NCBI GenBank assembly: GCA_963767285.1
Contig: CAVYDJ010000002.1
Location: 682,001-746,000, forward strand
Length of the DNA: 64,000 nucleotides
Direction: 5' to 3'
Origin: WHSW01 sp963767285
GTDB taxonomy: Bacteria > Actinomycetota > Thermoleophilia > Solirubrobacterales > 70-9
Below, one piece after another: positions 1-7,404 of the stretch. The stretch's first letter is position 1. Each line of letters opens with the position of its first letter. The position numbers and the translations under genes are program-made. The notes under the pieces were generated by a model that searched no databases, was not told where the DNA came from, and saw nothing but the letters and a program-made list of their open reading frames with translations.

Positions 1-1700
1 CGGCGGAGGAGTACGACCGCCTCTGCCAGGAACTGGTCGACAACGGCACCTTCGAGAAGCTCTCCGACGCGAAGCGGCCGAACTCCTACCTCTCGCGCTC
101 CGATCCCGGTGACGTGGCTCGGGTCGAGGACCGCACCTTCATCTGCGCAGAGCGCGAGGAGGACGCGGGCCCGACCAACAACTGGTTCGACCCCTCCGAG
201 ATGCGGGAGCGGATGAACGGGTTCTTCGCGGGCTCGATGAAGGGCCGGACCATGTACGTCGTTCCCTTCTCGATGGGCCCGCTGGGCTCGCCGATCGCCC
301 ACATCGGAGTCCAGCTCACCGACTCCGCCTACGTCGCGGTCTCGATGCGGATCATGACCCGGATGGGCGAGGGCGCCCTCGACGCGATGGGCGCCGACGG
401 CGACTTCGTGCCCTGCGTCCACTCGGTGGGAATGCCGCTCGCGGAGGGTCAGGATGACGTCCCGTGGCCCTGTAACCCCGACAACAAGTACATCGTCCAC
501 TACCCAGAGACGCGCGAGATCTGGTCCTACGGTTCGGGCTACGGCGGCAACGCGCTGCTCGGCAAGAAGTGCTTCGCGCTGCGGATCGCCTCGGCGATGG
601 CCCGCGACGAGGGCTGGATGGCCGAGCACATGCTGATCCTGAAGCTGACCTCGCCCGACGGCGAGGTCAAGTACGTCACGGGCGCCTTCCCGTCGGCGTG
701 CGGGAAGACCAACCTCGCGATGCTGGTCCCGACGCTCGAGGGCTGGACCGTCGAGACGGTCGGCGACGACATCGCCTGGATGAAGTTCGACTCCGAGGGC
801 CGCCTGCGCGCGGTCAACCCGGAGTACGGCTTCTTCGGCGTCGCTCCGAACACGTCGCACAAGACGAACCCGAACGCGATGGACACGATCGAGCGCAACT
901 CGATCTTCACCAACTGCGCGCTCACCGACGACGGCGACATCTGGTGGGAGGGGATGACCGGCGAGGCCCCGGAGCACACGATCGACTGGAAGGGCAACGA
1001 CTGGACGCCCGAGTCGACCGAGCCGGCCGCCCACCCCAACGCCCGCTTCACGACGCCCGCCGGGCAGTGCCCGTCGATCGCGCCCGAGTGGGAGGACCCC
1101 GCCGGCGTGCCGATCGACGCCTTCCTGTTCGGCGGCCGCCGCGCCACCGTCCAGCCGCTGGTCAGCGAGTCGTTCGACTGGGACCACGGCGTCTTCCTCG
1201 GCGCGACGATGTCGTCGGAGACCACCGCGGCGCAGGCCGGCGAGGTCGGCAAGCTGCGCTTCGACCCGATGGCGATGCTGCCGTTCTGCGGCTACAACAT
1301 GGCCGACTACTTCGAGCACTGGATCAAGGTCGCCAGCGAGCATCCGGACCGGATGCCGCGGATCTTCGTCGTCAACTGGTTCCGCAAGGACGCCGACGGC
1401 AAGTTCCTGTGGCCCGGCTACGGCGAGAACAGCCGTGTCCTCGAGTGGGTCTTCCGCCGCTGCAACGGCGAGGGGGAGACCGTCGAGACCCCGATCGGGC
1501 TCGTCCCCGCGGAGGGCGACCTCGATCTCACCGGGCTCGAGATCTCCGACGATGCGATGCACGAGCTGCTGACGGTCGACGGCGACAAGGTCGCGGCTCA
1601 GCTGCCGCAGGTCGAGGAGTTCCTCGCCCAGTTCGGCGACAAGCTCCCCGCCCAGATCGGCGAGCAGCTCGAGGCGCTGAAGCAGCGGCTCGAGCTATAG
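1..1700 (+). CDS. pckG: Phosphoenolpyruvate carboxykinase (GTP), 5'-truncated by window edge
   Basis: Converts oxaloacetate plus GTP to PEP, CO2 and GDP, the entry step of gluconeogenesis in the cytoplasm. The reading frame is open from base 3 and continuous with the conserved body, so the GTG at 114 is internal and the true start lies left of the window. The kinase-1a P-loop FPSACGKTNLAM is at about 687-722, and GKKCFALRIAS just upstream fits the GTP-type family rather than the ATP type. The C-terminus is complete and ends in TAG at 1698-1700. It sits beside a small HTH gene with its own promoter, so the two are probably not co-transcribed. PEPCK would close the route from C4 acids to sugars if the ethylmalonyl-CoA genes further right are active. 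Confidence 0.95.
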   Translation, partial: AEEYDRLCQELVDNGTFEKLSDAKRPNSYLSRSDPGDVARVEDRTFICAEREEDAGPTNNWFDPSEMRERMNGFFAGSMKGRTMYVVPFSMGPLGSPIAHIGVQLTDSAYVAVSMRIMTRMGEGALDAMGADGDFVPCVHSVGMPLAEGQDDVPWPCNPDNKYIVHYPETREIWSYGSGYGGNALLGKKCFALRIASAMARDEGWMAEHMLILKLTSPDGEVKYVTGAFPSACGKTNLAMLVPTLEGWTVETVGDDIAWMKFDSEGRLRAVNPEYGFFGVAPNTSHKTNPNAMDTIERNSIFTNCALTDDGDIWWEGMTGEAPEHTIDWKGNDWTPESTEPAAHPNARFTTPAGQCPSIAPEWEDPAGVPIDAFLFGGRRATVQPLVSESFDWDHGVFLGATMSSETTAAQAGEVGKLRFDPMAMLPFCGYNMADYFEHWIKVASEHPDRMPRIFVVNWFRKDADGKFLWPGYGENSRVLEWVFRRCNGEGETVETPIGLVPAEGDLDLTGLEISDDAMHELLTVDGDKVAAQLPQVEEFLAQFGDKLPAQIGEQLEALKQRLEL

Positions 1701-1726
1701 CTTATTTGCGATAATCGCATATAAGC
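1700..1726. promoter_or_regulatory. 27-bp near-perfect palindrome, likely operator/promoter of the HTH gene
   Basis: Outer arms GCTTAT (1700-1705) and ATAAGC (1721-1726) and inner arms TGCGAT (1707-1712) and ATCGCA (1714-1719) share one centre at 1713. Only the 1706/1720 pair mismatches. The block is AT-rich in a very GC-rich setting. TATAAG at 1720-1725 is a good -10 hexamer about 7 nt before the ATG at 1733, which would give a leaderless mRNA. GCGATA recurs at 1725-1730. The overlap of palindrome and -10 suggests autorepression by the HTH protein; that is inference. Confidence 0.6.
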
Positions 1727-1732
1727 GATAGT

Positions 1733-2071
1733 ATGTGCGGGGCGATGGATTGCCCGACGCCCGGACAGCTACTCAATGAGGCACGCACGCGCCACCGTGT
1801 GAGCCAGAAGCGCCTGGCGACCCGCGCAGGCACGACTCAGTCGGTGATCTCGCGGATCGAGAGCGATCGCGTCTCGCCGAGCGTCGCGACGCTGCGCGGG
1901 TTGCTTCACCTACTCGGTGAGGATCTGGTGCTCCACACGAAGCCGCGCGAGTGGGGGATCGACCGCTCGCAGGTCCGCGAGCGGCTGACGGCCACACCGG
2001 AGGAGCGCGTCGACCAGGGCCTGGCCTTCGGAGAGCTCGTTCTCGAGACGCAGAAGGCAAACGCTGCGTGA
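1733..2071 (+). CDS. XRE-family HTH protein, possible antitoxin
   Basis: A 112-residue DNA-binding protein with one helix-turn-helix domain at about residues 11-65 (LNEARTRHRVSQKRLATRAG, then SVISRIESDRVSPSVATLR), followed by a charged helical tail. The ATG at 1733 has no ribosome-binding site but follows a -10 box by about 7 nt, as expected for leaderless translation; ATG 1745 (MDCPTPGQ) is the alternative. Its stop overlaps the GTG of the nucleotidyltransferase gene, so the two are translationally coupled. Small XRE proteins paired with a nucleotidyltransferase recall toxin-antitoxin or similar two-gene modules, but neither toxicity nor neutralisation can be read from the sequence. Confidence 0.8.
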   Translation: MCGAMDCPTPGQLLNEARTRHRVSQKRLATRAGTTQSVISRIESDRVSPSVATLRGLLHLLGEDLVLHTKPREWGIDRSQVRERLTATPEERVDQGLAFGELVLETQKANAA

Positions 2072-2592
2072 GCCCCGAGCGGCCGGCGAGCGTCCCGCGA
2101 CTCGCCGAGCTGTTCTCCGTGCTGGAGCGACACGGCGTCGACTTCGTGGTGATCGGGGGGATCGCTGGGATGGCGCATGGGTCGAGTTATCCGAGTTACG
2201 ACCTGGACATCGCCTACGCGCGGGGGCGCGAGAACCTCGAGCGGCTCGTTTTCGCACTCGAAGAGATCGGAGTGACTCTGCGAGGGGCTCCGCCGGACCT
2301 TCCGTTCCAGCTCGAGGTGCGGACTCTCGAAAATGGTGCGAACTTCACCTTCAGTACTCAGTACGGAGACTTCGATGTGCTGGCCGATGTGGGAGGGGTC
2401 AAGAGCTACGAGGATCTCCGCCGCAATGCCGAGCAGAAGCGGATCGCCGGGCATACCGTCCCGGTCGCCTCGATCGATCACCTGATCGCGATGAAGCGGG
2501 CGGCGAATCGCCCCAAGGACCAGCGGATGCTCGAGGACTACATCGTGATCGCCGACGAGCAGGGCCAGGCCGGCCGGGACGCTCAGGAGTAG
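2068..2592 (+). CDS. Nucleotidyltransferase-fold protein (AbiEii/MenT-like), partner of HTH gene
   Basis: A 174-residue protein starting at GTG 2068, which overlaps the upstream TGA by 3 bases. It has the polymerase-beta-type nucleotidyltransferase signature: IGG at residues 29-31, GS at 38-39, DLD at 45-47 and a further acidic strand FDVLAD at 102-107, with lysine/arginine-rich KRAANRPKD near 143-151. Such proteins can transfer NMPs to RNA or protein; AbiEii and MenT toxins are members. Its 3' end runs 10 bp into the convergent thioesterase gene. The HTH neighbour and the single promoter argue for a regulated module. It could equally be a housekeeping nucleotidyltransferase of unknown substrate. 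Confidence 0.75.
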   Translation: MSPERPASVPRLAELFSVLERHGVDFVVIGGIAGMAHGSSYPSYDLDIAYARGRENLERLVFALEEIGVTLRGAPPDLPFQLEVRTLENGANFTFSTQYGDFDVLADVGGVKSYEDLRRNAEQKRIAGHTVPVASIDHLIAMKRAANRPKDQRMLEDYIVIADEQGQAGRDAQE

Positions 2593-2984
2593 CGCCCGAG
2601 CCCCTCGCGGATCTGCTCCGGAATCGGCCGCGTTCCGCCCGCCTCGGTGTCGACGAACACGTGGCGCAGCTCACCCTCGACGACCGTCTCGCCGCCGCGC
2701 TCGATCGCCAGGGTGCTGGTCATCGAGGTGTTGCCGAGCTTGATCTGCCGCACGGTCAGGTCGGCCTCGTCATCGAAGCCGAGCGCCGCGTAGTAGTGGA
2801 TCTCGGCCTGGGCGACGACCATGTCGACGCCCGTCTCCTTCATCTCCTTGTAGCCGCCCAGCTTGCGCCAGAGCTCGGTCATAGCCAGATCGAAGTAGAG
2901 GAGGTAGTTGGCGTTGAAGACGTGGCCCTGCGGGTCGCACTCGTTGTAGCGGACCCGGATCGTGTGCTTGAACTCGTCCGCCAT
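2583..2984 (-). CDS. Acyl-CoA thioesterase, 4HBT/YbgC hotdog family
   Basis: A 133-residue single-hotdog protein. The N-terminus VRYNECDPQGHVFNANY carries the 4-hydroxybenzoyl-CoA/YbgC thioesterase signature with catalytic Asp17 and the following GH-x-x-N. It would hydrolyse a short or aromatic acyl-CoA in the cytoplasm. It starts 17 bp after the malyl-CoA lyase stop on the same strand and is probably co-transcribed with it, which makes malyl-CoA or a related C4-C5 thioester an attractive but unproven substrate. The 3' end overlaps the convergent nucleotidyltransferase gene by 10 bp. Confidence 0.85.
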   Translation of the reverse strand: MADEFKHTIRVRYNECDPQGHVFNANYLLYFDLAMTELWRKLGGYKEMKETGVDMVVAQAEIHYYAALGFDDEADLTVRQIKLGNTSMTSTLAIERGGETVVEGELRHVFVDTEAGGTRPIPEQIREGLGRYS

Positions 2985-3001
2985 CGGGCCGCTCGCCGGC
3001 G

Positions 3002-4051
3002 CTAGAGCTCGTACGCCTCGGCGAGCTCCGGGTCCTTCTTCGCCAGCATCTCGGCGAGCTCGACCATCACCTTGCACTGCTTCCAGGTCGCGTCGTCCTG
3101 CATCTTGCCGTCGATCATGTGGACGCCGCGGCCGTCGGGGATGGCCTCGATCACCTTCTTGGCGAACTTGACCTCGTCCGGGTCGGGGCTGAAGACCTTC
3201 TTCGCGATCTCGATCTGGACCGGGTGCAGCGACCAGGCGCCGACGCAGCCCAGCAGGAAGGCGGCGCGGAACTGCGCCTCGCAGCCCTGCACGTCCTTGA
3301 TGTCGCCGTAGGGGCCGTAGAACGGCAGGATCCCGGCCGAGGTGCAGGCGTCGACCATGCGCGCGATCGAGTAGTGCCACGGGTCCTGCTGCGCGGTTGC
3401 CCGGGGCGCCTCGGGATCGTCGGGGTCGGGGTCGTTGATGACCAGGTAGCCGGGGTGGCCGCCGCCGACGCGGGTGGTCTTCATCCGCCGGGAGGCCGCG
3501 AGGTCGGCCGGGCCGAAGCTCATCCCCTGCATCCGCGGGCTCGCGGTGGCGATCTCCTCGAGGTTGACGACGCCCTGGGCGGTCTCGAGGATCGCGTGCA
3601 CGAGGATCGGGCGTGAGATCTTGGCCTTCGCCTCGAGCTGCGCGAGCAGGCGGTCGACGTAGTGGATGTCCCAGGCCCCCTCGACCTTCGGGACCATGAT
3701 CACCTCGAGCTTGTCGCCGATCTCGGTGACCAGCGTCGTCAGGTCGTCGAGCACCCACGGGCTCGAGAGGTCGTTGACCCGCGTCCACAGCGCGGTGTCG
3801 CCGAAGTCGACCTCGTTGGCGACCCGGACCAGGCCCTCGCGGGCGGCGACCTTGTTGTCGACCGTTACCGCGTCCTCGAGGTTGCCGAGCAGGATGTCGG
3901 CCTGCTTGGCCATATCCGGGACCTTGGCTGCCATCTTCTCGTTCGAGGCGTCGAAGAAGTGGATCATCCGCGAGGGCTTGAACGGCACCTCGGTGACCGG
4001 CTCGGGGGCGCCGATCGCAAGGGGCTTGAAGAAGTCACGTGGGTTTCTCAT
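3002..4051 (-). CDS. mcl1: L-malyl-CoA/beta-methylmalyl-CoA lyase (HpcH/HpaI-CitE family)
   Basis: A 349-residue TIM-barrel lyase cleaving malyl-CoA to glyoxylate and acetyl-CoA and/or beta-methylmalyl-CoA to glyoxylate and propionyl-CoA. From memory it matches Chloroflexus/Rhodobacter-type malyl-CoA lyases nearly end to end: FYKPLAIGAPEP-like N-terminus (FFKPLAIGAPEPV), LLGNLEDAV near residues 54-62, HAILETAQGVVNLEEI, SFGPADLAASR, KTTRVGGGHP, and the lid MIDGKMQDDATWKQ near the end. Full length for the family. It is divergent from the HhH gene with a 33-bp gap and followed by a thioesterase. With Ccr and the B12 mutase in the window it fits the ethylmalonyl-CoA pathway; citramalyl-CoA lyase activity is the alternative. 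Confidence 0.88.
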   Translation of the reverse strand: MRNPRDFFKPLAIGAPEPVTEVPFKPSRMIHFFDASNEKMAAKVPDMAKQADILLGNLEDAVTVDNKVAAREGLVRVANEVDFGDTALWTRVNDLSSPWVLDDLTTLVTEIGDKLEVIMVPKVEGAWDIHYVDRLLAQLEAKAKISRPILVHAILETAQGVVNLEEIATASPRMQGMSFGPADLAASRRMKTTRVGGGHPGYLVINDPDPDDPEAPRATAQQDPWHYSIARMVDACTSAGILPFYGPYGDIKDVQGCEAQFRAAFLLGCVGAWSLHPVQIEIAKKVFSPDPDEVKFAKKVIEAIPDGRGVHMIDGKMQDDATWKQCKVMVELAEMLAKKDPELAEAYEL

Positions 4052-4084
4052 CGGCGGGCAATGTACAGCTACCCTCAGCAGCGC

Positions 4085-4327
4085 ATGGAGAAAGTAGGGC
4101 GAGAGGGGTCCAAGCGCGGCCTGCAGCCGTCGTCGCCGCCCAGGCGGATCGACCTCAACACCGCGACGTTCGAGGATCTGCGCGCGATCGGGCTCTCGCC
4201 CGCCGACGCGACCCGCTTCCTCGCCGCCCGCGAGCGGCGCCGGTTTGAGTCGCCGATCGAGGTCGAGCGGATCCACGGCCTGCGCGCGGGCGCGGTCGAG
4301 TCCCTGCGCCGGGCCGGCACCGTCTAG
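4085..4327 (+). CDS. Helix-hairpin-helix (ComEA-type) small protein
   Basis: An 80-residue protein made of a basic N-terminus and a HhH module: RIDLNTATFEDLRAIGLSPA followed by a second hairpin around RIHGLRAGAVESLR. This is the non-specific DNA-binding unit of ComEA-like and photosystem-U-like proteins. It has no signal peptide or membrane anchor, so it is unlikely to be a classical ComEA. The ATG at 4085 was chosen because the HhH starts about 20 residues in and longer starts would run over the malyl-CoA lyase promoter. It ends 11 bp before the GNAT gene. Confidence 0.7.
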   Translation: MEKVGREGSKRGLQPSSPPRRIDLNTATFEDLRAIGLSPADATRFLAARERRRFESPIEVERIHGLRAGAVESLRRAGTV

Positions 4328-4338
4328 CCTCGCGCACG

Positions 4339-5028
4339 ATGAGCGTCGAGGTCCGGGCCGCGCGCCCCGGAGAGGAACTGGCGGTGATCCCGCTCTACGA
4401 GTGGCTGTTCGCGCCCCCGGGGTCGAAGCCGGAGTCATGGGACGAACGCCGCGCCGCCGTCGCCCTGCGCCAGGCGATCGAGTCGCACGACTCCGCCGTC
4501 CTGGTCGCCGACGACGACGGCGAGCTGGTCGGCTTCTGCACGGGCTATCAGGACATGCACTCGGTCCGCTTCGGCTACCGGGCCTGGGTCGAGGATCTCG
4601 CAGTCCATCCAGACCGGCGCTCGGAAGGGGTCGGCAAGGGGCTGCTCGACGCGGCCAAGGCCTGGGCACGCGAGCGCGGCGCAACCCACCTGGAACTCGA
4701 CTCAGCCCTCGCCCGCACCGACGCCCACCGCTTCTACGATCGCGAGGGCGCCGAGTACAAGTCGCTACAGCTTCGGCTGGGTGCTCTGAGCCGCGCGGGT
4801 CACTCCGGCGCCTTCACCTCGAGCGCGAACTCATCGGTGTCGGGGGCCCGCTTCCAATTGAGTTTGATCTTGCACTTGGCGGAGACCAGCGCGAGGGCAT
4901 CCTTGGACGTGTCGGAGTGGTCGATCAGGGACAAGCTCCCCTTGTCGCCTTCCTCGCAGCGCTTCATCGTCGACTTGCTCACCTTCCCCGTCGAGACGGC
5001 GCCCCGCGAACCGTCATTTTCCCGGTAG
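4339..5028 (+). CDS. GNAT N-acetyltransferase with unusual antisense-encoded C-terminal tail
   Basis: Residues 1-150 form a normal GNAT domain: motif A is VEDLAVHPDRRSEGVGKGLL and the end is RFYDREGAEYKSLQLRLGAL. Substrate unknown. The frame then stays open about 80 more codons to 5028, fully antisense to the C-terminal coding region of the secreted protein at 4800-5783. That tail is serine-rich and unlike any GNAT part. A TGA in the next frame lies at 4787-4789, exactly where the domain should stop, so a one-base indel is likely to have extended the ORF. The functional protein is probably about 150 residues. Confidence 0.7.
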   Translation: MSVEVRAARPGEELAVIPLYEWLFAPPGSKPESWDERRAAVALRQAIESHDSAVLVADDDGELVGFCTGYQDMHSVRFGYRAWVEDLAVHPDRRSEGVGKGLLDAAKAWARERGATHLELDSALARTDAHRFYDREGAEYKSLQLRLGALSRAGHSGAFTSSANSSVSGARFQLSLILHLAETSARASLDVSEWSIRDKLPLSPSSQRFIVDLLTFPVETAPREPSFSR

Positions 5029-5783
5029 GCACCTTCCGGGCCCAGCTTCAGCACCACGAGCTCATCCTTGCCCTCGTTGATCGAGACGAAGGCGACCTTT
5101 CCGCTCGTCGCCCCGTTGGCGTCGACGCGCTTCGCGCTCACGTCGATAATGACCTTGCCGCGTGTCTGGACGATGCCGGAGATCATGTCCTTCGGCGCGC
5201 CCTGGGGCTGTCCCTCGATCTTCGCCTGGAATTTGGCGGCCTGCACCACCTCCTCCTCGACGAAATCGAAGGTAAATCCGTTGCCGCTGTGGTTCACGGT
5301 CGCCGAGTCCGCCGGGATCGAGAAGGTGAGGGTGGTCGGCACCTCGAACCCGTCGAGCCTGTAGCGGTAGTTGCCCTGCGCGTCGAATGGGGGCTCACTG
5401 GCGCTCTTCGCGTACCCGGTGAAGGGCGTTCCGCTGCGTTGCTCGTCGGTCAGCACGAAGTACTGGGTGGTGTAGTCGTCGTTGGCGTCGTCGGGGCAGC
5501 CGGGACCCTGCAGGCAGTCGAAGGCAGATTGCACGTACGTGGTGTCGCCGCCGCCCGTGCTGGTCCTGGTGATCGTCCCGGAGATCTGCACCAGATATGA
5601 GCGCCCGGGCTGAAAGGTGGTCTTGGTCGTCACCGGGGCGGCGTCCGGCAGGACCCGGACCGTCTCGATATCGCCCGTTGCTTTTTCCTGCGGCCGCGGA
5701 TCGGCGCCGGCCGCGGAAAGGCCTCCGATACCCGCAACCACCGCAAGGACGACAAACGAGATCACGTGGGCGCTCCGCGCCAT
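4800..5783 (-). CDS. Secreted hypothetical protein, 327 aa
   Basis: Starts at ATG 5783 with a Sec signal peptide (basic MARSAH, hydrophobic residues 8-22, AAG-A cleavage region). The mature part is polar and beta-rich with two Cys pairs (DCLQGPGC and later RC/KC), suggesting an exported all-beta protein stabilised by disulfides. I do not recognise a family. It is convergent with the GNAT gene and divergent (37 bp) from the pseudogene at 5821. Not a lipoprotein, as there is no lipobox. Confidence 0.75.
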   Translation of the reverse strand: MARSAHVISFVVLAVVAGIGGLSAAGADPRPQEKATGDIETVRVLPDAAPVTTKTTFQPGRSYLVQISGTITRTSTGGGDTTYVQSAFDCLQGPGCPDDANDDYTTQYFVLTDEQRSGTPFTGYAKSASEPPFDAQGNYRYRLDGFEVPTTLTFSIPADSATVNHSGNGFTFDFVEEEVVQAAKFQAKIEGQPQGAPKDMISGIVQTRGKVIIDVSAKRVDANGATSGKVAFVSINEGKDELVVLKLGPEGAYRENDGSRGAVSTGKVSKSTMKRCEEGDKGSLSLIDHSDTSKDALALVSAKCKIKLNWKRAPDTDEFALEVKAPE

Positions 5784-5820
5784 GCGCCGATCCTAATCCG
5801 GCCGATAGGGTCAACGCAAT

Positions 5821-6939
5821 GCCCGGACGAATCGTTCTCTTCGGCGCCACCGGCTACACCGGCCGCCTGACCGCCGAGGCCTCGTCGCCCGCGGTGAGCG
5901 GCCGGTGCTCGCGGCGCGCGAGCGCCGAGCGGCTGACGGCGCTGGCCGGCGAGCTCGGCGGGGACCTCGATACCGCGGTCGCCGATGTCGCCGATCCGGC
6001 CTCCGTGCGCGCGCTCTGGAACCCGGGGACGTGATCGTCTCCACGGTCGGGCCGTTCGCCCGCTGGGGCGATCCGGCGGCCGAGGCCGCGATCGCGGCCG
6101 GGGCGACGCTACTTCGACTCGACCGGCGAGCCCGAAGTTCATCCGCCGGGTGTTCGAGCGGTTCGGTCCGGAGGCCGAGCGCAGCGGAGCGCGGCCATGC
6201 TGACCGCCTTCGGCTACGACTGGGTGCCGGGCAACCTGGCCGGCGCGCTGGCGTTGCGCGAGGCCGGCGACACGGCCACGCGCATCGACGTCGGCTACTT
6301 CACCCGCGGCGGGCTCGGCGGGATGAGCGGCGGCACCCGCGCCTCGGCGGCCGGGCGCGATGATGGAGCCGGGCTTCGCCTGGCGCGGCGGCATCCGCAC
6401 CGAGCGCGGGCGCGCGCAAGGCGCGGGAGTTTCACGGTCGGCGGGTCGCACCGAAGGCCCGCGATCTCGGTCGGGGCGTCAGAGCACTTCACGCTGCCCC
6501 GGATCCACCCGGGCTTGCGCGAGGTGAACGCCTACCTCGGCTGGTTCGCCCATCGTGCGCCCGATGCAGGCCATGTCGGCGGTCAACGCCGGCATCGCGC
6601 GACGATTCCGGGCGCCAAGACGCGGGATGGACGCCCTGGTCGAGCGGTTCGTGAAGCACATCCACCGGCGGCCCGGACGCCGAGGCCCGCGCCGCGACCG
6701 GATCGCGAGATCGTGGCGGTCGCGTACGGGCCCGGCGGCGAGGAACTGAGCCACGGTCGAGATCGAGCGGCGTCAACGGCTACACGTTCACGGGCCAACG
6801 TCCTCGCGTGGGGCGCTGCGGCCGGCGCTGGCCGGCGGGATCGAGAAGAGCCGGCGCGCTCGGCCCGGCCGAGGCGTTCGGCCTCGACGCCCTCGAGGCC
6901 GGCTGCGCCGAGGCCGGGATCAGCCGCGTCGGCGGCTAG
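5821..6939 (+). pseudogene. Saccharopine-dehydrogenase-like / trans-acting enoyl reductase pseudogene
   Basis: The start MPGRIVLFGATGYTGRL is the Rossmann N-terminus of the saccharopine-dehydrogenase-like family. Homologous pieces follow in all three frames: RGERPVLAAR, SAERLTALAGELGG, VIVSTVGPFARWGDPAAEAA, FIRRVFERFGPEA, AMLTAFGYDWVPGNLAGALA, VGYFTRGGLGGMSGGT, HFTLPRIHPGLREVNAYLGW, GMDALVERFVK, EIVAVAYGPGGEE, and the terminal AFGLDALEAGCAEAGISRVGG ending in TAG at 6937-6939. At least eight frame changes separate them, so no full protein can be made. The order and spacing match an originally about 370-residue enzyme. Neighbouring genes are intact, so general poor sequence quality is a less likely explanation than gene decay. 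Confidence 0.85.
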
Positions 6940-7361
6940 AGCTGCTTTTCGGCTGAGGCGCGAGCGAAGTCGCGATCGAGGTGGAACTCGATCCGGACGA
7001 GCTTGCCCCGGCGGAACTTCCATACCGCCGCGCTGGGCTGCTCCACATCGACGCCGTGGCGGGTGGTCCCAGTCTGGTTGACGAACGTGACCACGTTCTC
7101 GCCGTTCTCGTACACCTCCTCGAGCTCGAGCCGAACGCGTTTGAACGTCTCGAGCCAGTCAGCCCAGGTGGCCTGCAGGCCCTCGCGGCCCTGAAATTCC
7201 GTGGTGAAGCTCGAATCCGCGGTCATCGCCCCGCTGATCTCGTCCGAGCTGATCTCGTTGAGCGAGTCCCCGATCCGCTCGAGCAGTGCGGCGTCGACGT
7301 CCAGCTCGCCGCCTCCGAAGATCGGTGCGAGGACGGCCATCAGGCGCTCTGCGTTCGACAT
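6936..7361 (-). CDS. SnoaL/NTF2-like protein
   Basis: 141 residues starting at ATG 7361 (MSNAERLMAVLAPIF). The pattern of an N-terminal helix, DEISGAMTADSSFTTEF, a GREGLQATWADWLETF helix and strands ending VRIEFHLDRDFARASA fits the SnoaL-like NTF2 fold, as in polyketide cyclases, ketosteroid isomerases and many unknowns. Substrate unknown. The stop shares bases with the stop of the converging pseudogene (6936-6939). A longer frame reaching 7487 was not used, because it would overlap the acyl-CoA dehydrogenase start. Confidence 0.7.
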   Translation of the reverse strand: MSNAERLMAVLAPIFGGGELDVDAALLERIGDSLNEISSDEISGAMTADSSFTTEFQGREGLQATWADWLETFKRVRLELEEVYENGENVVTFVNQTGTTRHGVDVEQPSAAVWKFRRGKLVRIEFHLDRDFARASAEKQL

Positions 7362-7404
7362 CCCCTCAGTATTCTCACGTTCTCCAACGACTGAAACAGG
7401 AGCC

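Noticed and set aside
114..1700. GTG 114 as the PEP carboxykinase start
   Set aside because: The frame is open and conserved upstream to the window edge, so the gene is cut at the left.
4245..5600. 451-residue plus-strand ORF across HhH, GNAT and secreted genes
   Set aside because: Crosses three supported genes in another frame and has no recognisable domain.
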